Position numbers and translations under genes: made by a program. From Candidatus Mycolicibacterium alkanivorans (GTDB lineage Bacteria > Actinomycetota > Actinomycetes > Mycobacteriales > Mycobacteriaceae), in NCBI RefSeq assembly GCF_022760805.1, contig NZ_JAIVFL010000001.1, forward strand, positions 3,985,317-4,049,316: a stretch of DNA of 64,000 nucleotides. Direction: 5' to 3'. Shown here in pieces: positions 22,034-33,202 of the stretch; position 1 is the first letter of the stretch, and each line of letters starts with the position of its first letter. The notes beneath the pieces were generated by a model. The model saw only the letters and a list, made by a program, of their open reading frames with translations, made no database searches and was not told the origin of the DNA.

Positions 22034-22639
22034 ATGGCGGGTGAGTCGAGGGCCCGGGCCGGTCGTCGGCGCTCCACCACCCAGGACCACATCACCGAAG
22101 TCGCACTCGACCTCTTCGCCACCCGTGGCTTCGGCGAAGTCAGCGTCGACGACGTCGCGCAGGCATCCGGCATCGCGCGGCGCACGCTGTTCCGCTACTA
22201 CCCGTCGAAGAACGCCATCACCTGGGGCGACTTCGACTCGCACCTGCAGAACTTCCGCGACCTGCTCGATCAGGTGGATCCCAGCGTTCCCATCAGCGCG
22301 GCACTGCGCTCAGCACTGCTGGCGTTCAACACCTTTGACCCCTCCGAGGCCGAGCGGCACCGCCAGCGGATGCGGGTGATCCTGCAGACCGCCGAGCTGC
22401 AGGCGCACTCGATGACCATGTACGCGGGCTGGCGCGGCGTGGTCGCCGGCTTCGTGGCCGGACGCATCCGCGCCAAGCCGGCCGACCTGGTACCCCGGTC
22501 GGTGGCCTGGCTCATGCTCGGTGTGGCGCTGTCGGCCTACGAGTACTGGCTCGGTGACGAGTCGGTGGCGCTGCCGGAGGCCCTCGGTGAAGCTTTCGAC
22601 GCCGTCGCCCACGGCCTCGACCGCTTGGACGCTCGCTGA
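22034..22639 (+). CDS. mftR: TetR-family regulator MftR
   Basis: 201 residues from ATG 22034 ([20 protein letters not shown]), eight bases after AAAGGGG. The N-terminal helix-turn-helix reads [20 protein letters not shown]. The C-terminal ligand domain contains [20 protein letters not shown], matching mycobacterial MftR. It is divergent from mftA and probably represses both directions. Confidence 0.95.
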   Translation: MAGESRARAGRRRSTTQDHITEVALDLFATRGFGEVSVDDVAQASGIARRTLFRYYPSKNAITWGDFDSHLQNFRDLLDQVDPSVPISAALRSALLAFNTFDPSEAERHRQRMRVILQTAELQAHSMTMYAGWRGVVAGFVAGRIRAKPADLVPRSVAWLMLGVALSAYEYWLGDESVALPEALGEAFDAVAHGLDRLDAR

Positions 22640-22662
22640 CCCGACGCACCCCGCAGCGACGC

Positions 22663-22724
22663 CGTTGAGTGTGCGTCAGCGGCGGGATCCGGCCCGAATC
22701 GTCGCCCTGGATGCACACTCGACG
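22663..22724. repeat. Imperfect palindrome with GAGTGTGC arms
   Basis: cgttgagtgtgcgtc at the left and gatgcacactcgacg at the right are inverted, with further partial pairing inside. It lies between the convergent ends of mftR and the Lrp gene. It resembles the intergenic palindromes of mycobacteria and could act as a two-way terminator, but it has no T run. It differs in sequence from the GAGCAGACGC family elsewhere in the window. Confidence 0.6.
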
Positions 22725-22765
22725 ACCTTGACGCCCCTCGCTCGGCGGCTCTGTCGACGCAGGGA

Positions 22766-23212
22766 TCAGGAGGGCGAGCGGTCGATCAGGTTGGACAGCA
22801 CGACGATGCTCTCGCTTCGTTCGATGTCGGCGACCGATCGGATGCGCTCCAGGGCGGCCTCCAGGTGGCGCATGTCGCGCGCCAGCACGTGCAGGATCGC
22901 ATCGGCGGTTCCGGTGACGGTGGCGGCACTGATCACCTCCGGGATGTCGATCCAGGCCGCCCGCAACTGATCCGGCGCAATGGTGCCGTGGCAGTAAACC
23001 TGGACGTAGGCCTCGGTGTTCCAGCCCAGGGCGCTGCGGTCGATGACGGTGGTGAAGCCGCGGATGACGCCGTTGTCGAGCATCCGGTCCACCCGGCGCT
23101 TGACCGCCGGGGCCGACAGGTTCACCCGGGCGCCGATCTCGGCGAACGTGGCGCGGGCATGCTCGGCCAGCTCGGCCAGAATGCGCTCGTCGGTGTCGTC
23201 CAGACGGTCCAC
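22766..23212 (-). CDS. Lrp/AsnC-family regulator
   Basis: 148 residues from GTG 23212, six bases after GGAAAGG. A TTG at 23239 has no ribosome-binding site. The N-terminal helix-turn-helix reads FAEIGARVNLSAPAVKRRVDRM. The C-terminal RAM domain senses amino acids. It is the likely counterpart of Rv2324, which flanks the same arginine genes in M. tuberculosis. Divergent placement suggests it controls the ddaH-like gene and rocD, probably in response to arginine or ornithine. Confidence 0.9.
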   Translation of the reverse strand: MDRLDDTDERILAELAEHARATFAEIGARVNLSAPAVKRRVDRMLDNGVIRGFTTVIDRSALGWNTEAYVQVYCHGTIAPDQLRAAWIDIPEVISAATVTGTADAILHVLARDMRHLEAALERIRSVADIERSESIVVLSNLIDRSPS

Positions 23213-23337
23213 CAGAAGCCTTTCCAGCCGTTCACGCAACAGATCATCGCCATACTAGCTGTGACGCAACAAAGTGAGCGTCAATAAGCAACGAGTGTCG
23301 GTTGATTGCGCCTCGGCCGCCCCATATCGTTGATTTC

Positions 23338-24177
23338 ATGACGATATCCCCCGATGTCGCTGCCGTCTCGACGTCGCGCAGCCAGCGTGCGCGCCACTAC
23401 GTGATGACCCGTCCGACGTTCTTCACCGTGGCGTACGCCATCAATCCGTGGATGGACACCACCACCCCGGTGGACGTCGAGCGCGCGGTCGCCCAGTGGG
23501 AGACCCTGCGCGCTACCTACAGCACCCTCGGACACACCGTCGATCTGGTCGACCCGGTTCCCGGCCTGCCGGACATGGTCTATGCCGCCAACGCCGGCCT
23601 CATCATCAACGGGACCGCCATCGTCGCGCGATTCAAGCATGCCGAACGCGACGGGGAGTCCGTCGCCTACGCCACCTGGATGGACCGCCGCGGCCATGCG
23701 CCCGTCAGCACCTTCCATGTCAACGAAGGGCAGGGCGATCTTCTGGTCGTCGGTTCGATGATTTTGGCGGGCACCGGATTTCGCACCGACCCGCGGGCGC
23801 ACGCCGAAGTGGCTGCACTCACCGGGATGCCGGTGATCTCGCTGGAACTCGTCGACCCCCGCTTCTACCACCTCGACACCGCGCTCGCCGTCCTCGACGA
23901 CACCACCATCGCCTACTACCCGCCGGCATTCACCGATCGCGCCCGGGCCCAGCTGCAGCAGCTGTTCCCCGACGCGATCGAGGTGTCGAGCACCGACGCC
24001 TACGTGCTGGGGCTCAACGCGGTGTCCGACGGCAAGCACGTGGTGCACCCGGCGCAGGCCACCGGCTTCGCCGAACAGCTCTACCACGCCGGTTTCCATC
24101 CGATCGGTGTCGATCTGTCCGAGCTGCTCAAGGGTGGCGGCTCGGTGAAATGCTGCACACTGGAGGTGTTTTCATGA
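23338..24177 (+). CDS. DDAH/arginine-deiminase-fold enzyme (Rv2323c type)
   Basis: 279 residues from ATG 23338. It is a guanidino-modifying enzyme of the amidinotransferase superfamily. DMVYAANAGLII near the N-terminus, catalytic His in FYHLDTALAVL and catalytic Cys in the C-terminal GGGSVKCCTLE (C272/C273) are present. Family members are dimethylarginine hydrolases, arginine deiminases or arginine dihydrolases making ornithine. Its stop overlaps the rocD start by four bases, so the product is likely ornithine or citrulline entering arginine catabolism. The exact reaction is not decided by sequence. Confidence 0.85.
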   Translation: MTISPDVAAVSTSRSQRARHYVMTRPTFFTVAYAINPWMDTTTPVDVERAVAQWETLRATYSTLGHTVDLVDPVPGLPDMVYAANAGLIINGTAIVARFKHAERDGESVAYATWMDRRGHAPVSTFHVNEGQGDLLVVGSMILAGTGFRTDPRAHAEVAALTGMPVISLELVDPRFYHLDTALAVLDDTTIAYYPPAFTDRARAQLQQLFPDAIEVSSTDAYVLGLNAVSDGKHVVHPAQATGFAEQLYHAGFHPIGVDLSELLKGGGSVKCCTLEVFS

Positions 24178-25418
24178 CCATGGCCGACACAGCGCGAAGC
24201 GCGCTACCACCCGCGACGGCGGCCGCGATCGCCCTCGACGACACCTATGCGGCGCGCAACTACTCACCGCTGCCGATCGTCGCCACCAGCGCGCGCGGCG
24301 CGTGGATCACCGATATCGAGGGTCGCCGCTACCTGGACTGCCTGGCCGCCTATTCGGCGGTCAACTTCGGCCACCACAACGACGAGATCATCGCCACCGC
24401 TCACCGTCAGCTCGACGCGGTGACCCTGATCAGCCGGGCGTTCCACTCCGATCGGCTCGGGCCGTTCTGCGCCGCGCTGGCCCGGTTGTGCGGCAAGGAC
24501 ATGGTGCTGCCGATGAACAGCGGCGCCGAGGCGGTCGAAAGCGGTCTGAAGGTGGCCCGCAAGTGGGGCGCCGACGTCAAGGGCGTTCCGGAGGGCATGG
24601 CCAACATCATCGTGGCGGACAACAACTTCCACGGCCGCACGATCAGCATCGTGAGCTTCTCCTCCGACAAGACCGCGCGCGGCGGATTCGGCCCCTTCAC
24701 ACCAGGATTCAGTTCGGTGCCCTTCGGGGACGCCGACGCTGTCGCCGCCGCCATCGACGACCACACGGTCGCGGTACTCGTCGAGCCCATCCAGGGCGAG
24801 GCCGGCATCATCGTGCCACCCGACGACTACCTGCCTCGGCTGCGCCAGCTGTGCACCCAGAACAACGTGCTGCTGATCGCCGACGAGATCCAATCCGGGC
24901 TGGCCCGCACCGGGCATACCTTCGCCTGCGACCACTGGGGCGTGGTGCCCGACATCTACCTGCTCGGCAAGGCCCTGGGCGGCGGCGTGGTGCCGCTATC
25001 GGCGGTGGTGGCCGACCGTGATGTGCTCGGTGTGCTCAACCCCGGCGAGCACGGCTCGACGTTCGGCGGCAACCCGCTGGCCACCGCCATCGGCACCACG
25101 GTGGTCGAGATCCTCGAGCGTGGCGAATTCCAGTCCCGCTCAGCAGAACTCGGCGTTCACCTGCATGCGCGGCTGCGCGCCCTGATCGGCCACGGCGTCA
25201 TCGCCGTGCGCGGCATGGGACTGTGGGCCGGGGTGGACATCGACGCCCGGCTGGGCAGCGGTAAGCAAATAAGCCTGGCGCTGGCCGCACGCGGTGTCCT
25301 GGTCAAGGACACCCACGGTTCGACACTGCGATTCGCCCCGCCGCTGGTCATCACCGCCGAAGAGATCGACTGGGCTGTTGATCAGTTCGCGGGGGTCCTG
25401 GCCGAGGCCGGCTCATAG
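24174..25418 (+). CDS. rocD: Ornithine aminotransferase
   Basis: 414 residues from ATG 24174, after a strong GGAGGT. It is a class III PLP aminotransferase that converts ornithine and 2-oxoglutarate to glutamate semialdehyde and glutamate. Motifs seen are MNSGAEAVESGLKVARKWG, VEPIQGEAGI, LIADEIQSGLARTG and the Schiff-base lysine in YLLGKALGGG. In M. tuberculosis H37Rv this gene is split (rocD1/rocD2); here it is intact. It is coupled to the upstream DDAH-type gene and ends at a hairpin shared with tuf. Confidence 0.95.
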   Translation: MTMADTARSALPPATAAAIALDDTYAARNYSPLPIVATSARGAWITDIEGRRYLDCLAAYSAVNFGHHNDEIIATAHRQLDAVTLISRAFHSDRLGPFCAALARLCGKDMVLPMNSGAEAVESGLKVARKWGADVKGVPEGMANIIVADNNFHGRTISIVSFSSDKTARGGFGPFTPGFSSVPFGDADAVAAAIDDHTVAVLVEPIQGEAGIIVPPDDYLPRLRQLCTQNNVLLIADEIQSGLARTGHTFACDHWGVVPDIYLLGKALGGGVVPLSAVVADRDVLGVLNPGEHGSTFGGNPLATAIGTTVVEILERGEFQSRSAELGVHLHARLRALIGHGVIAVRGMGLWAGVDIDARLGSGKQISLALAARGVLVKDTHGSTLRFAPPLVITAEEIDWAVDQFAGVLAEAGS

Positions 25419-25437
25419 TCGGTCGGATCGCAGTAAA

Positions 25438-25475
25438 CGAGAGCGGCGCCCACCCGAAGGTGAACGCCGCTCTCG
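25438..25475. terminator. Bidirectional terminator between rocD and tuf
   Basis: cgagagcggcg and cgccgctctcg form a perfect 11-base stem around a 16-base loop, between the convergent ends of rocD and tuf. It has no long T run, but its position suits two-way termination. Confidence 0.75.
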
Positions 25476-25495
25476 TGTCTAACCGTCCGACTAGA

Positions 25496-26686
<1,191 letters not shown>

Positions 26687-26768
26687 TTGTGTGTCCTCCT
26701 GGACTGTGTTGGTGCTTGTGAAGCAGGTTGTTGTATTTCAGTTGTGTGGTCCGCCAACGCGTCCGGGG

Positions 26769-28871
26769 TTATTGCCCGGTCGCCTTGGCGATGATCTCCT
26801 TCGACACGTTCGCCGGAACTTCGGCGTACGAGTCGAACACCATGGAGTAGTTCGCCCGGCCCTGGGTCTTCGACCGAAGGTCGCCGACATAGCCGAACAT
26901 CTCCGACAGCGGCACCTGCGCCTTGACGACCCGTGCACCGCCCCGCTCCTCCATGGCCTGGATCTGACCACGGCGGGAGTTCAAATCGCCGATCACGTCG
27001 CCCATATAGTCCTCGGGCGTGGTGACCTCGACGGCCATGATGGGCTCGAGGATGACCGGTTGCGCCTGTGCGGCAGCCTTTTTCAGCACCTGCGAACCGG
27101 CGATCTTGAAGGCCATCTCCGAGGAGTCGACGTCGTGGTACGCGCCGTCGAGCAGGATCACCTTCATGTTCACCAGCGGGTAGCCGGCCAGCACGCCGTA
27201 CTGCATGGCGTCCTGCGCACCGGCGTCCACCGATGGGATGTACTCGCGCGGGATGCGGCCACCGGTGACCTTGTTCTCGAACTCGTAGGTCGCGCCGTCC
27301 TCGCCCGTGAAGGGCTCGAGGGCGATGAGAACCTTCGCGAACTGGCCGGAGCCACCCGTCTGCTTCTTGTGGGTGAACTCGACCTTGTCGACCGCCCGCT
27401 TGATGGTCTCCTTGTAGGCCACCTGCGGCTTGCCGACGTTGGCCTCGACCTTGAATTCGCGGCGCATGCGGTCCACCAGGATGTCCAGGTGCAACTCGCC
27501 CATGCCGCCGATCACGGTCTGGCCGGTTTCGTTGTCCTGATGCACCTTGAAGGTCGGATCCTCCTCGGCGAGCTTCTGGATGGCCAGGCTCAGCTTCTCC
27601 TGGTCGCTCTTGGTCTTGGGCTCGATGGCCACCTCGATGACCGGATCCGGGAAGGTCATCGACTCCAGCACGACCTGGCTGTTCGGGTCGCACAGCGTGT
27701 CGCCGGTGGTGGTGTCCTTCAGGCCGATCACGGCGTAGATGTGTCCGGCGGCCGCGGTCTCGACCGGGTTCTCCTTGTTGGAGTGCATCTGGAACAGCTT
27801 GCCCAGCCGCTCCTTCTTGCCCTTGGTGGAGTTGACGACCTGGGCGCCGGAGTCGACCTTGCCGGAGTACACCCGGACGTAGGTGAGCTTGCCGAAGAAC
27901 GGGTGGGTGGCCACCTTGAAGGCCAGCGCCGAGAACGGCTCGTCGACCGACGGCTTGCGGATGACCTCGACGTCCTCCTTGCCCGGCGCGTGGCCGACGG
28001 CCGGCGGCACGTCCAGCGGCGAGGGCAGGTAGTCGATGACCGCGTCCAGCATGGGCTGCACGCCCTTGTTCTTGAACGCGCTGCCGCACAACACCGGGTA
28101 GGCCTGCGAGGTGATGGTCAGCTCGCGCAGCGCACCCTTGACCTCGTCGATGGTGAGTGCCTCGCCGCCGAAATACTTCTCCAGCAGGGCCTCGTCGGTC
28201 TCGGCGACGGCCTCGAGCAGCTTGGTGCGATACTCCTCGGCCTTCTCCTTGAGGTCGTCCGGGATGTCGACGACGTCGTACTTCTCGCCGAGCTTGGTCT
28301 CGCCGCGCCACACCTTGGCCTTCATCTCGACCAGGTCGACGACGCCCTCGAAGTCACCCTCGGAGCCGATCGGCAGTTGGATCGGGATGACGCGGGCGCC
28401 GAGGCGGTCCTCCATCGTCTTGACCGAGAAGTAGAAGTCGGCGCCGATCTTGTCCATCTTGTTGACGAAGCAGATGCGCGGGACGTCGTACTTGTCGGCC
28501 TGCCGCCAGACCTGCTCGGACTGCGGCTCGACACCCTCTTTGCCGTCGAACACGGCAACGGCACCGTCGAGCACGCGCAGGCTGCGCTCCACCTCGACGG
28601 TGAAGTCGACGTGGCCGGGGGTGTCGATGATGTTGATCTGGTTGTCGTTCCAGAAGCAGGTGGTCGCAGCCGAGGTGATGGTGATACCCCGCTCCTGCTC
28701 CTGCTCCATCCAGTCCATCGTGGCGGCGCCGTCGTGGACCTCGCCGATCTTGTAGCTGATCCCGGTGTAGTAGAGGATGCGCTCGGTCGTCGTGGTCTTA
28801 CCGGCGTCGATGTGAGCCATGATGCCGATGTTGCGGACCTTGTTCAGGTCGGTCAGCACGTCCTGTGCCAC
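26769..28871 (-). CDS. fusA: Elongation factor G
   Basis: 700 residues from GTG 28871. It is the translocation GTPase. G1 is [13 protein letters not shown]3 is DTPGHVDF and G4 is NKMDKIG. Domains II-V follow, including GELHLDI and the domain V ending [10 protein letters not shown]. It lies between rpsG and tuf as in all mycobacteria. Confidence 0.99.
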   Translation of the reverse strand: MAQDVLTDLNKVRNIGIMAHIDAGKTTTTERILYYTGISYKIGEVHDGAATMDWMEQEQERGITITSAATTCFWNDNQINIIDTPGHVDFTVEVERSLRVLDGAVAVFDGKEGVEPQSEQVWRQADKYDVPRICFVNKMDKIGADFYFSVKTMEDRLGARVIPIQLPIGSEGDFEGVVDLVEMKAKVWRGETKLGEKYDVVDIPDDLKEKAEEYRTKLLEAVAETDEALLEKYFGGEALTIDEVKGALRELTITSQAYPVLCGSAFKNKGVQPMLDAVIDYLPSPLDVPPAVGHAPGKEDVEVIRKPSVDEPFSALAFKVATHPFFGKLTYVRVYSGKVDSGAQVVNSTKGKKERLGKLFQMHSNKENPVETAAAGHIYAVIGLKDTTTGDTLCDPNSQVVLESMTFPDPVIEVAIEPKTKSDQEKLSLAIQKLAEEDPTFKVHQDNETGQTVIGGMGELHLDILVDRMRREFKVEANVGKPQVAYKETIKRAVDKVEFTHKKQTGGSGQFAKVLIALEPFTGEDGATYEFENKVTGGRIPREYIPSVDAGAQDAMQYGVLAGYPLVNMKVILLDGAYHDVDSSEMAFKIAGSQVLKKAAAQAQPVILEPIMAVEVTTPEDYMGDVIGDLNSRRGQIQAMEERGGARVVKAQVPLSEMFGYVGDLRSKTQGRANYSMVFDSYAEVPANVSKEIIAKATGQ

Positions 28872-28961
28872 AGAAGTCTTCCCACTCTTTCGCTTGCGTG
28901 AATGCTGTCAGGTGCGCCCGGCGCACCGAGACGTCCGAGCCCTAGGGCCGGGCGCCCGGTG

Positions 28962-29432
28962 TCACCAGCGGTAGTGCGCGAAGGCCCGGTTCGCCTCGGC
29001 CATCTTGTGGGTGTCCTCGCGTCGCTTGACGGCGGCACCCAGGCCGTTGCTGGCGTCGAGGATCTCGTTCGCCAACCGCTCGACCATCGTCTTTTCGCGG
29101 CGTGCCTTGGAGAAGCTGACCAGCCAGCGCAGGGCCAGCGTGGTCGAGCGCTCCGGACGAACCTCGACCGGAACCTGGTAGGTGGCGCCGCCGACGCGAC
29201 GGCTGCGGACCTCCAGGGCCGGCTTGACGTTGTCCAGTGCGCGCTTCAGGGTGACGACCGGATCGGTTCCGGTCTTGTCGCGGGCCTGTTCGAGCGCACC
29301 GTAAACAATGCGCTCAGCCAGCGACTTCTTCCCGTCGAGCAGGACTTTGTTGACCAGCTGGGTGACCAGCTGGGACCCGTAGACCGGGTCGTTGACGAGA
29401 GGACGCTTGGGAGCGGGGCCCTTGCGCGGCAT
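28962..29432 (-). CDS. rpsG: 30S ribosomal protein S7
   Basis: 156 residues, starting [20 protein letters not shown], with the C-terminal [14 protein letters not shown]. It organises the 16S rRNA head at the E site. The ATG overlaps the rpsL stop by one base. Confidence 0.98.
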   Translation of the reverse strand: MPRKGPAPKRPLVNDPVYGSQLVTQLVNKVLLDGKKSLAERIVYGALEQARDKTGTDPVVTLKRALDNVKPALEVRSRRVGGATYQVPVEVRPERSTTLALRWLVSFSKARREKTMVERLANEILDASNGLGAAVKRREDTHKMAEANRAFAHYRW

Positions 29433-29806
29433 CAGCTCTTCTCCTTCTTCGCGCCGTAACGGCTGCGCGCTTGCTTGCGGTTCTTGACGCCCTGGGTGTC
29501 GAGCGAGCCGCGGATGATCTTGTAGCGAACGCCGGGGAGGTCCTTCACACGACCACCACGCACCAGCACCATGGAGTGCTCCTGCAGGTTGTGGCCCTCA
29601 CCCGGGATGTAGGCGGTGACCTCGACCTGGCTGGTCAGCTTGACGCGCGCGACCTTGCGAAGCGCCGAGTTCGGCTTCTTCGGGGTGGTGGTGTACACGC
29701 GGGTGCACACGCCGCGGCGCTGCGGGCTGCCCTTGAGGGCCGCGGTTTTCACCTTGGCGATCTTGTCGCGGCGACCCTTGCGGACCAGCTGCTGAATGGT
29801 TGGCAT
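29432..29806 (-). CDS. rpsL: 30S ribosomal protein S12
   Basis: 124 residues from ATG 29806, starting [15 protein letters not shown]. It acts in decoding. Lys43 ([10 protein letters not shown]) and Lys88 ([11 protein letters not shown]) are the wild-type residues, so the known streptomycin-resistance changes at these positions are absent. It is the first gene of the str operon. A longer frame upstream has no family similarity and was rejected. Confidence 0.98.
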
Positions 29807-30252
29807 GTACCGGCTTTCTGTCTCTCGTCGTCTTTCGGCGTTTCCAAGTCTCTGTACTGCAGTTTTCGCCCCGGCGCGTACCCCGCGACCGGGCGTGTCG
29901 CACACACCGCGCATCCGTTGAATCCGATGCATACTGGACATGCGAATTGGCCCGGCGTGCGCGCGTGCGTCCCCGCTTGCGCCCCTGTCGGCCAGGCACG
30001 AGCCTCCACAATACCAGGCTCGGCACGCCCCTCCAAACTCGGTGCACGGGGCCTTACCGCAGGTCAACGCGCCAATGCCGGCGCCGGTTCCCCAACCGTC
30101 CGCCACGTGGCCGCACCGACGGCGGGGATCACCGGTACGGGCCGTGACCACCCAGGGGTCGTCAAACACGGCGATCGCCGATAACGTCGTCAACGACATC
30201 ACGGTCTACGGCTGGGACCGGGTTCCGGGTTGACACCGAAGGACGGATACGG
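29807..30252. other. rpsL upstream region
   Basis: 446 bases between the divergent rpsL and a lipoprotein gene. It must carry the str-operon promoter on the minus strand and the lipoprotein promoter on the plus strand. I see isolated TTGACC/TTGACG hexamers but no matching -10 at proper spacing, and no RNA gene. Confidence 0.35.
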
Positions 30253-30654
30253 ATGCACTCCCCCACGTTGATCGCCGGCATCGGCCTGCTCGCCGCTCTC
30301 GCCCTGGCGGGCTGCGGATCCAACAGCAGCGACACCACCTCCCCGACCGCCACAGCCGGCAAGTCCGGCGCCCAGGTGGAAGTGGGCAACACCATCAACT
30401 ACGGCTCGTTCGGCACCACGGCCGAGATCGACTGCGCCGACGGCAAGTCGCTCAACGTCGGCGGCTCGAACAACACCCTCACGGTCACGGGGTCCTGCGC
30501 GTCGGTGAACATCGGCGGCGCGGACAACAAGATCACCTTCGACAAGATCGACAAGGAACTCTCCGTCGTCGGCCTTAACAACACCGTCACCTATAAGAGT
30601 GGTGAGCCGAAGGTCAACAACCTCGGCTCGGGCAACACCCTCAACAAGGGCTGA
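30253..30654 (+). CDS. DUF3060-type lipoprotein
   Basis: 133 residues. A lipoprotein signal ends at LALAGC (Cys20), so the mature protein is lipid-anchored at the cell surface. The rest is a short Gly/Asn/Thr-rich beta-repeat with the recurring pattern VGGSNNTLTV, IGGADNKITF, VVGLNNTVTY and LGSGNTLNKG, as in DUF3060 proteins of mycobacteria. The function is unknown. The ATG follows GAAGGACGG. It ends at a palindromic repeat shared with fadE8. Confidence 0.85.
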   Translation: MHSPTLIAGIGLLAALALAGCGSNSSDTTSPTATAGKSGAQVEVGNTINYGSFGTTAEIDCADGKSLNVGGSNNTLTVTGSCASVNIGGADNKITFDKIDKELSVVGLNNTVTYKSGEPKVNNLGSGNTLNKG

Positions 30655-30678
30655 GTCAGCGCACCAAATCTCCCCTCG

Positions 30679-30736
30679 CGAGCAGACGCAAACGTCCCCA
30701 AAATACCGGCGTGTCGGGGACGTTTGCGTCTGCTCG
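30679..30736. repeat. Palindromic repeat, copy A
   Basis: A 21-base perfect inverted repeat (CGAGCAGACGCAAACGTCCC plus C, and its complement) around a 16-base loop. It lies between the convergent ends of the DUF3060 lipoprotein gene and fadE8. It belongs to the family with copies at 36498, 37491 and 47871. A two-way terminator role is likely. Confidence 0.9.
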
Positions 30737-30755
30737 GCGATGAACTGGGTGGCCG

Positions 30756-32384
30756 TCATCCCTTCACCAGGCAGCGTTCGATGATCGGCGCGAGGTCCAG
30801 CCCGGCCGGCAGGGTTCCGAACGCACCGCCCCAGTTGCCGCCCAGCCGGGTGGCCAGGAACGCCTCGGCGACGGCGGGATGCCCGTGGCGCACCAGCAGC
30901 GAACCCTGCAGGGCCAGGGTGATGTCCTCGGCGATCTTGCGCGCGCGGTACTCGATGGCGTCGAGGTTCTCCAGCTCCGCCCGCAACTCGGCCACGTGCG
31001 AGTCGAGGCGTGCATCCTGGCCGGCGGTGGTGGCCAGTTCGTCGAAGAGCACACCGACGCACTCCGGCCGGGTTGCCATGGCGCGCAACGCATCCAATGC
31101 GCTGACGTTGCCCGAGCCCTCCCAGATACCCATCAGCGGCGCCTCCCGGTAGAGGCGCGGCATGCCGGACTCCTCGGCATAGCCGTTACCGCCCAGACAC
31201 TCCATGGCTTCGCCGGCATGCGGGGTGGCGCGTTTGCACACCCAGTACTTGGCGGCAGCCAGGCCGATGCGGCGCAGCAACGTCTCGCGTTCGTCGCCGC
31301 GGACAGCGGCGTCGGTGGCGCCGGCCATCCGCATCGCGACGATGGTGGCCGCCTCGGCCTCGACGGCGAGGTCGGCGAGCACGTTGCGCATCAGCGGCTG
31401 GTCGATCAGGTAGGCGCCGAACGCCTTTCGGTGCTGGGCGTGGTGCACGGCCCGGGTCAGCCCGCTGCGCATGCTGGTGGCGCTGCCCAGTGTGCAGTCC
31501 AGGCGGGTGAGGTTGACCATCTCGATGATGGTGGGCACGCCGCGTCCCTCCTCGCCGACCAGCCACGCCACAGCGCCGTCGTACTCGATCTCGCTGGAGG
31601 CATTGGCGTGGTTGCCCAGCTTGTCCTTGAGCCGTTGGATGAACATCCGGTTGCGGCTGCCGTCGGGAAGCACGCGCGGGAGCAGGAAACACGACAGCCC
31701 GCCCGGCGCCTGCGCGAGCACCAGGAAGATGTCGCTCATGGCCGCGGAGGTGAACCACTTGTGGCCGGTCAGGCGGTAGCTGCCGTCGCCGGCGGGGACG
31801 GCCTGTGTGGTGCCGGCCCGGACGTCGGACCCGCCCTGCTTCTCGGTCATAGACATCCCCGCGGTGATGCCGGCCTTGGCGGTGGCCGGTTTCAGCTCGG
31901 GGTCGTAGTCGCGGCTGGTCAGCAGGGGCTCGTAGACCTTGGCGAGGTCGGCGTTGTGCCGCAGGGCGGGGACGACGGCGTAGGTCATCGAGATCGGGCA
32001 GACGTGGCCGGGCTCGCAGGTCCAGACCGACATCTTGGCCGCGCGGACCACGTGGGCGCCGGGCCGGTCGTCAGCCCATGGGGCGGCGTGCAGGCCGTGG
32101 GCGATCGCAGTGCGCATCAGCTCGTGGTAGGCGGGGTCGTACTCGATCTCGTCGACGCGGTGGCCGTAGCGGTCGTGGGTGTGCAGGATCGGGACGTTGC
32201 GGTCGGCCAGCTCTCCCCAGCGCTGGGCCTGGGCGCTGCCTGAAAGGGCGCCGAGGTCGGTGACCTCCTCGAGGCCCCACCGGCCGCCCTCCCGGATGAG
32301 GGCCTCAACGAGGACCGGTGCGGTCGCGGGGTTGTGGTTCTCCAGGGGCGGGACCTGGTTGGTGACGATATGGGTATCCGACAT
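30756..32384 (-). CDS. fadE8: AidB-like acyl-CoA dehydrogenase
   Basis: 542 residues, matching the AidB subgroup of FAD acyl-CoA dehydrogenases. Motifs seen are AGMSMTEKQGGSDVRAGTTQ, GHKWFTSAAMSDIFLVLAQA, CLGGNGYAEESGMPRLYREA and GIWEGSGNV. The last replaces the catalytic-base region of typical members, so ordinary beta-oxidation activity is uncertain. AidB relatives bind DNA or protect against alkylation. Position beside nfo and rpoC matches Rv0672 (fadE8). A diverged fragment of a similar gene is at 35576-35690. Confidence 0.9.
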   Translation of the reverse strand: MSDTHIVTNQVPPLENHNPATAPVLVEALIREGGRWGLEEVTDLGALSGSAQAQRWGELADRNVPILHTHDRYGHRVDEIEYDPAYHELMRTAIAHGLHAAPWADDRPGAHVVRAAKMSVWTCEPGHVCPISMTYAVVPALRHNADLAKVYEPLLTSRDYDPELKPATAKAGITAGMSMTEKQGGSDVRAGTTQAVPAGDGSYRLTGHKWFTSAAMSDIFLVLAQAPGGLSCFLLPRVLPDGSRNRMFIQRLKDKLGNHANASSEIEYDGAVAWLVGEEGRGVPTIIEMVNLTRLDCTLGSATSMRSGLTRAVHHAQHRKAFGAYLIDQPLMRNVLADLAVEAEAATIVAMRMAGATDAAVRGDERETLLRRIGLAAAKYWVCKRATPHAGEAMECLGGNGYAEESGMPRLYREAPLMGIWEGSGNVSALDALRAMATRPECVGVLFDELATTAGQDARLDSHVAELRAELENLDAIEYRARKIAEDITLALQGSLLVRHGHPAVAEAFLATRLGGNWGGAFGTLPAGLDLAPIIERCLVKG

Positions 32385-32487
32385 TCTTCACTGTTACAGT
32401 TTTTTGACGACCCGCACAAGATGCGTAACAGGGTTTGCCTGGAACGGGTGGCCGGGCTGCCGCGTCGTCAGATCGCTGTGCAGCCCA

Positions 32488-33042
32488 CTACTGACACAAG
32501 CCCACGATTTTTGCGCTGAGGTCCTCACCGTCGCGCAGCCGGCCGGCCTGGACCGGATCGGAGTTCGGCGCCCCGGCCAGCGCATTGATCCCGATTTCCT
32601 GCAGGTTCTTGGCAAATAAGCGAACGGGATCGGCCAATTCCGGCGGCGTGTCCGGACTGAGCCGGCCCTGCAAGTACATGCCGCCACCCAGCAGCGCCAG
32701 CCGAGCGTTGGCGGCCACCGCCTGCACGGCGGCCTGATCGCGACCCGCGTCTGCGTGGGTTTGCAGCTTCACCGCGCTTGCCACCGTGTCGAAAGCGTCG
32801 CACACGCGCGTCTTGGGATCGCCGGGCTGCTGGACGACCATCTCGGCAGCTTCGGACGGCGGTTTCACCAGCGCCCAAACGGCCAGACCAGTGGCGGCCA
32901 ACGCGAGCAGCAGCGCCGCTGCCGCCACCCATCCGGACACATTGCGCGATACCGGCACCGCTTCGGGGAACACCTGTCGCGGCATCGGCGTTTCGGCCGA
33001 AGCTGGGAAGCGACCGCGTGGTTCCTCTGGTGTATTCGTCAT
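32488..33042 (-). CDS. Hypothetical single-pass membrane protein
   Basis: 184 residues from ATG 33042. A Pro-rich cytoplasmic N-terminus of about 35 residues precedes one transmembrane helix (VAAAALLLALAATGLAVWAL). An extracytoplasmic Ala-rich helical domain of about 120 residues follows, containing CDAFDTV and ending KIVGLCQ, so two cysteines face outward and might pair. I do not recognise the family by function. The length and architecture resemble conserved mycobacterial membrane proteins. The frame is open upstream to 33153, but without a better start. Confidence 0.7.
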   Translation of the reverse strand: MTNTPEEPRGRFPASAETPMPRQVFPEAVPVSRNVSGWVAAAALLLALAATGLAVWALVKPPSEAAEMVVQQPGDPKTRVCDAFDTVASAVKLQTHADAGRDQAAVQAVAANARLALLGGGMYLQGRLSPDTPPELADPVRLFAKNLQEIGINALAGAPNSDPVQAGRLRDGEDLSAKIVGLCQ

Positions 33043-33202
33043 GGGCCCGAATAGTACTCGGCCGATCCCCCCGCGAATTTGCCCTGAATGCACAGGACGT
33101 AGCCGAAAGATCAACCGGGGCACAGATTCTCGAGTGAACAGCCGAGACATCAACTCAGCGGCCTCAGCGATCCCGTCCCACGAGGCCAGATCGCTGGTGG
33201 AT

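Noticed and set aside
29807..30252. tRNA or small RNA in the rpsL upstream gap
   Set aside because: No cloverleaf or conserved tRNA box was found on reading either strand.
30199..31062. Minus-strand open frame running past the end of fadE8
   Set aside because: Another frame of fadE8 continued through palindrome A; Arg/Gly-rich and without homology.
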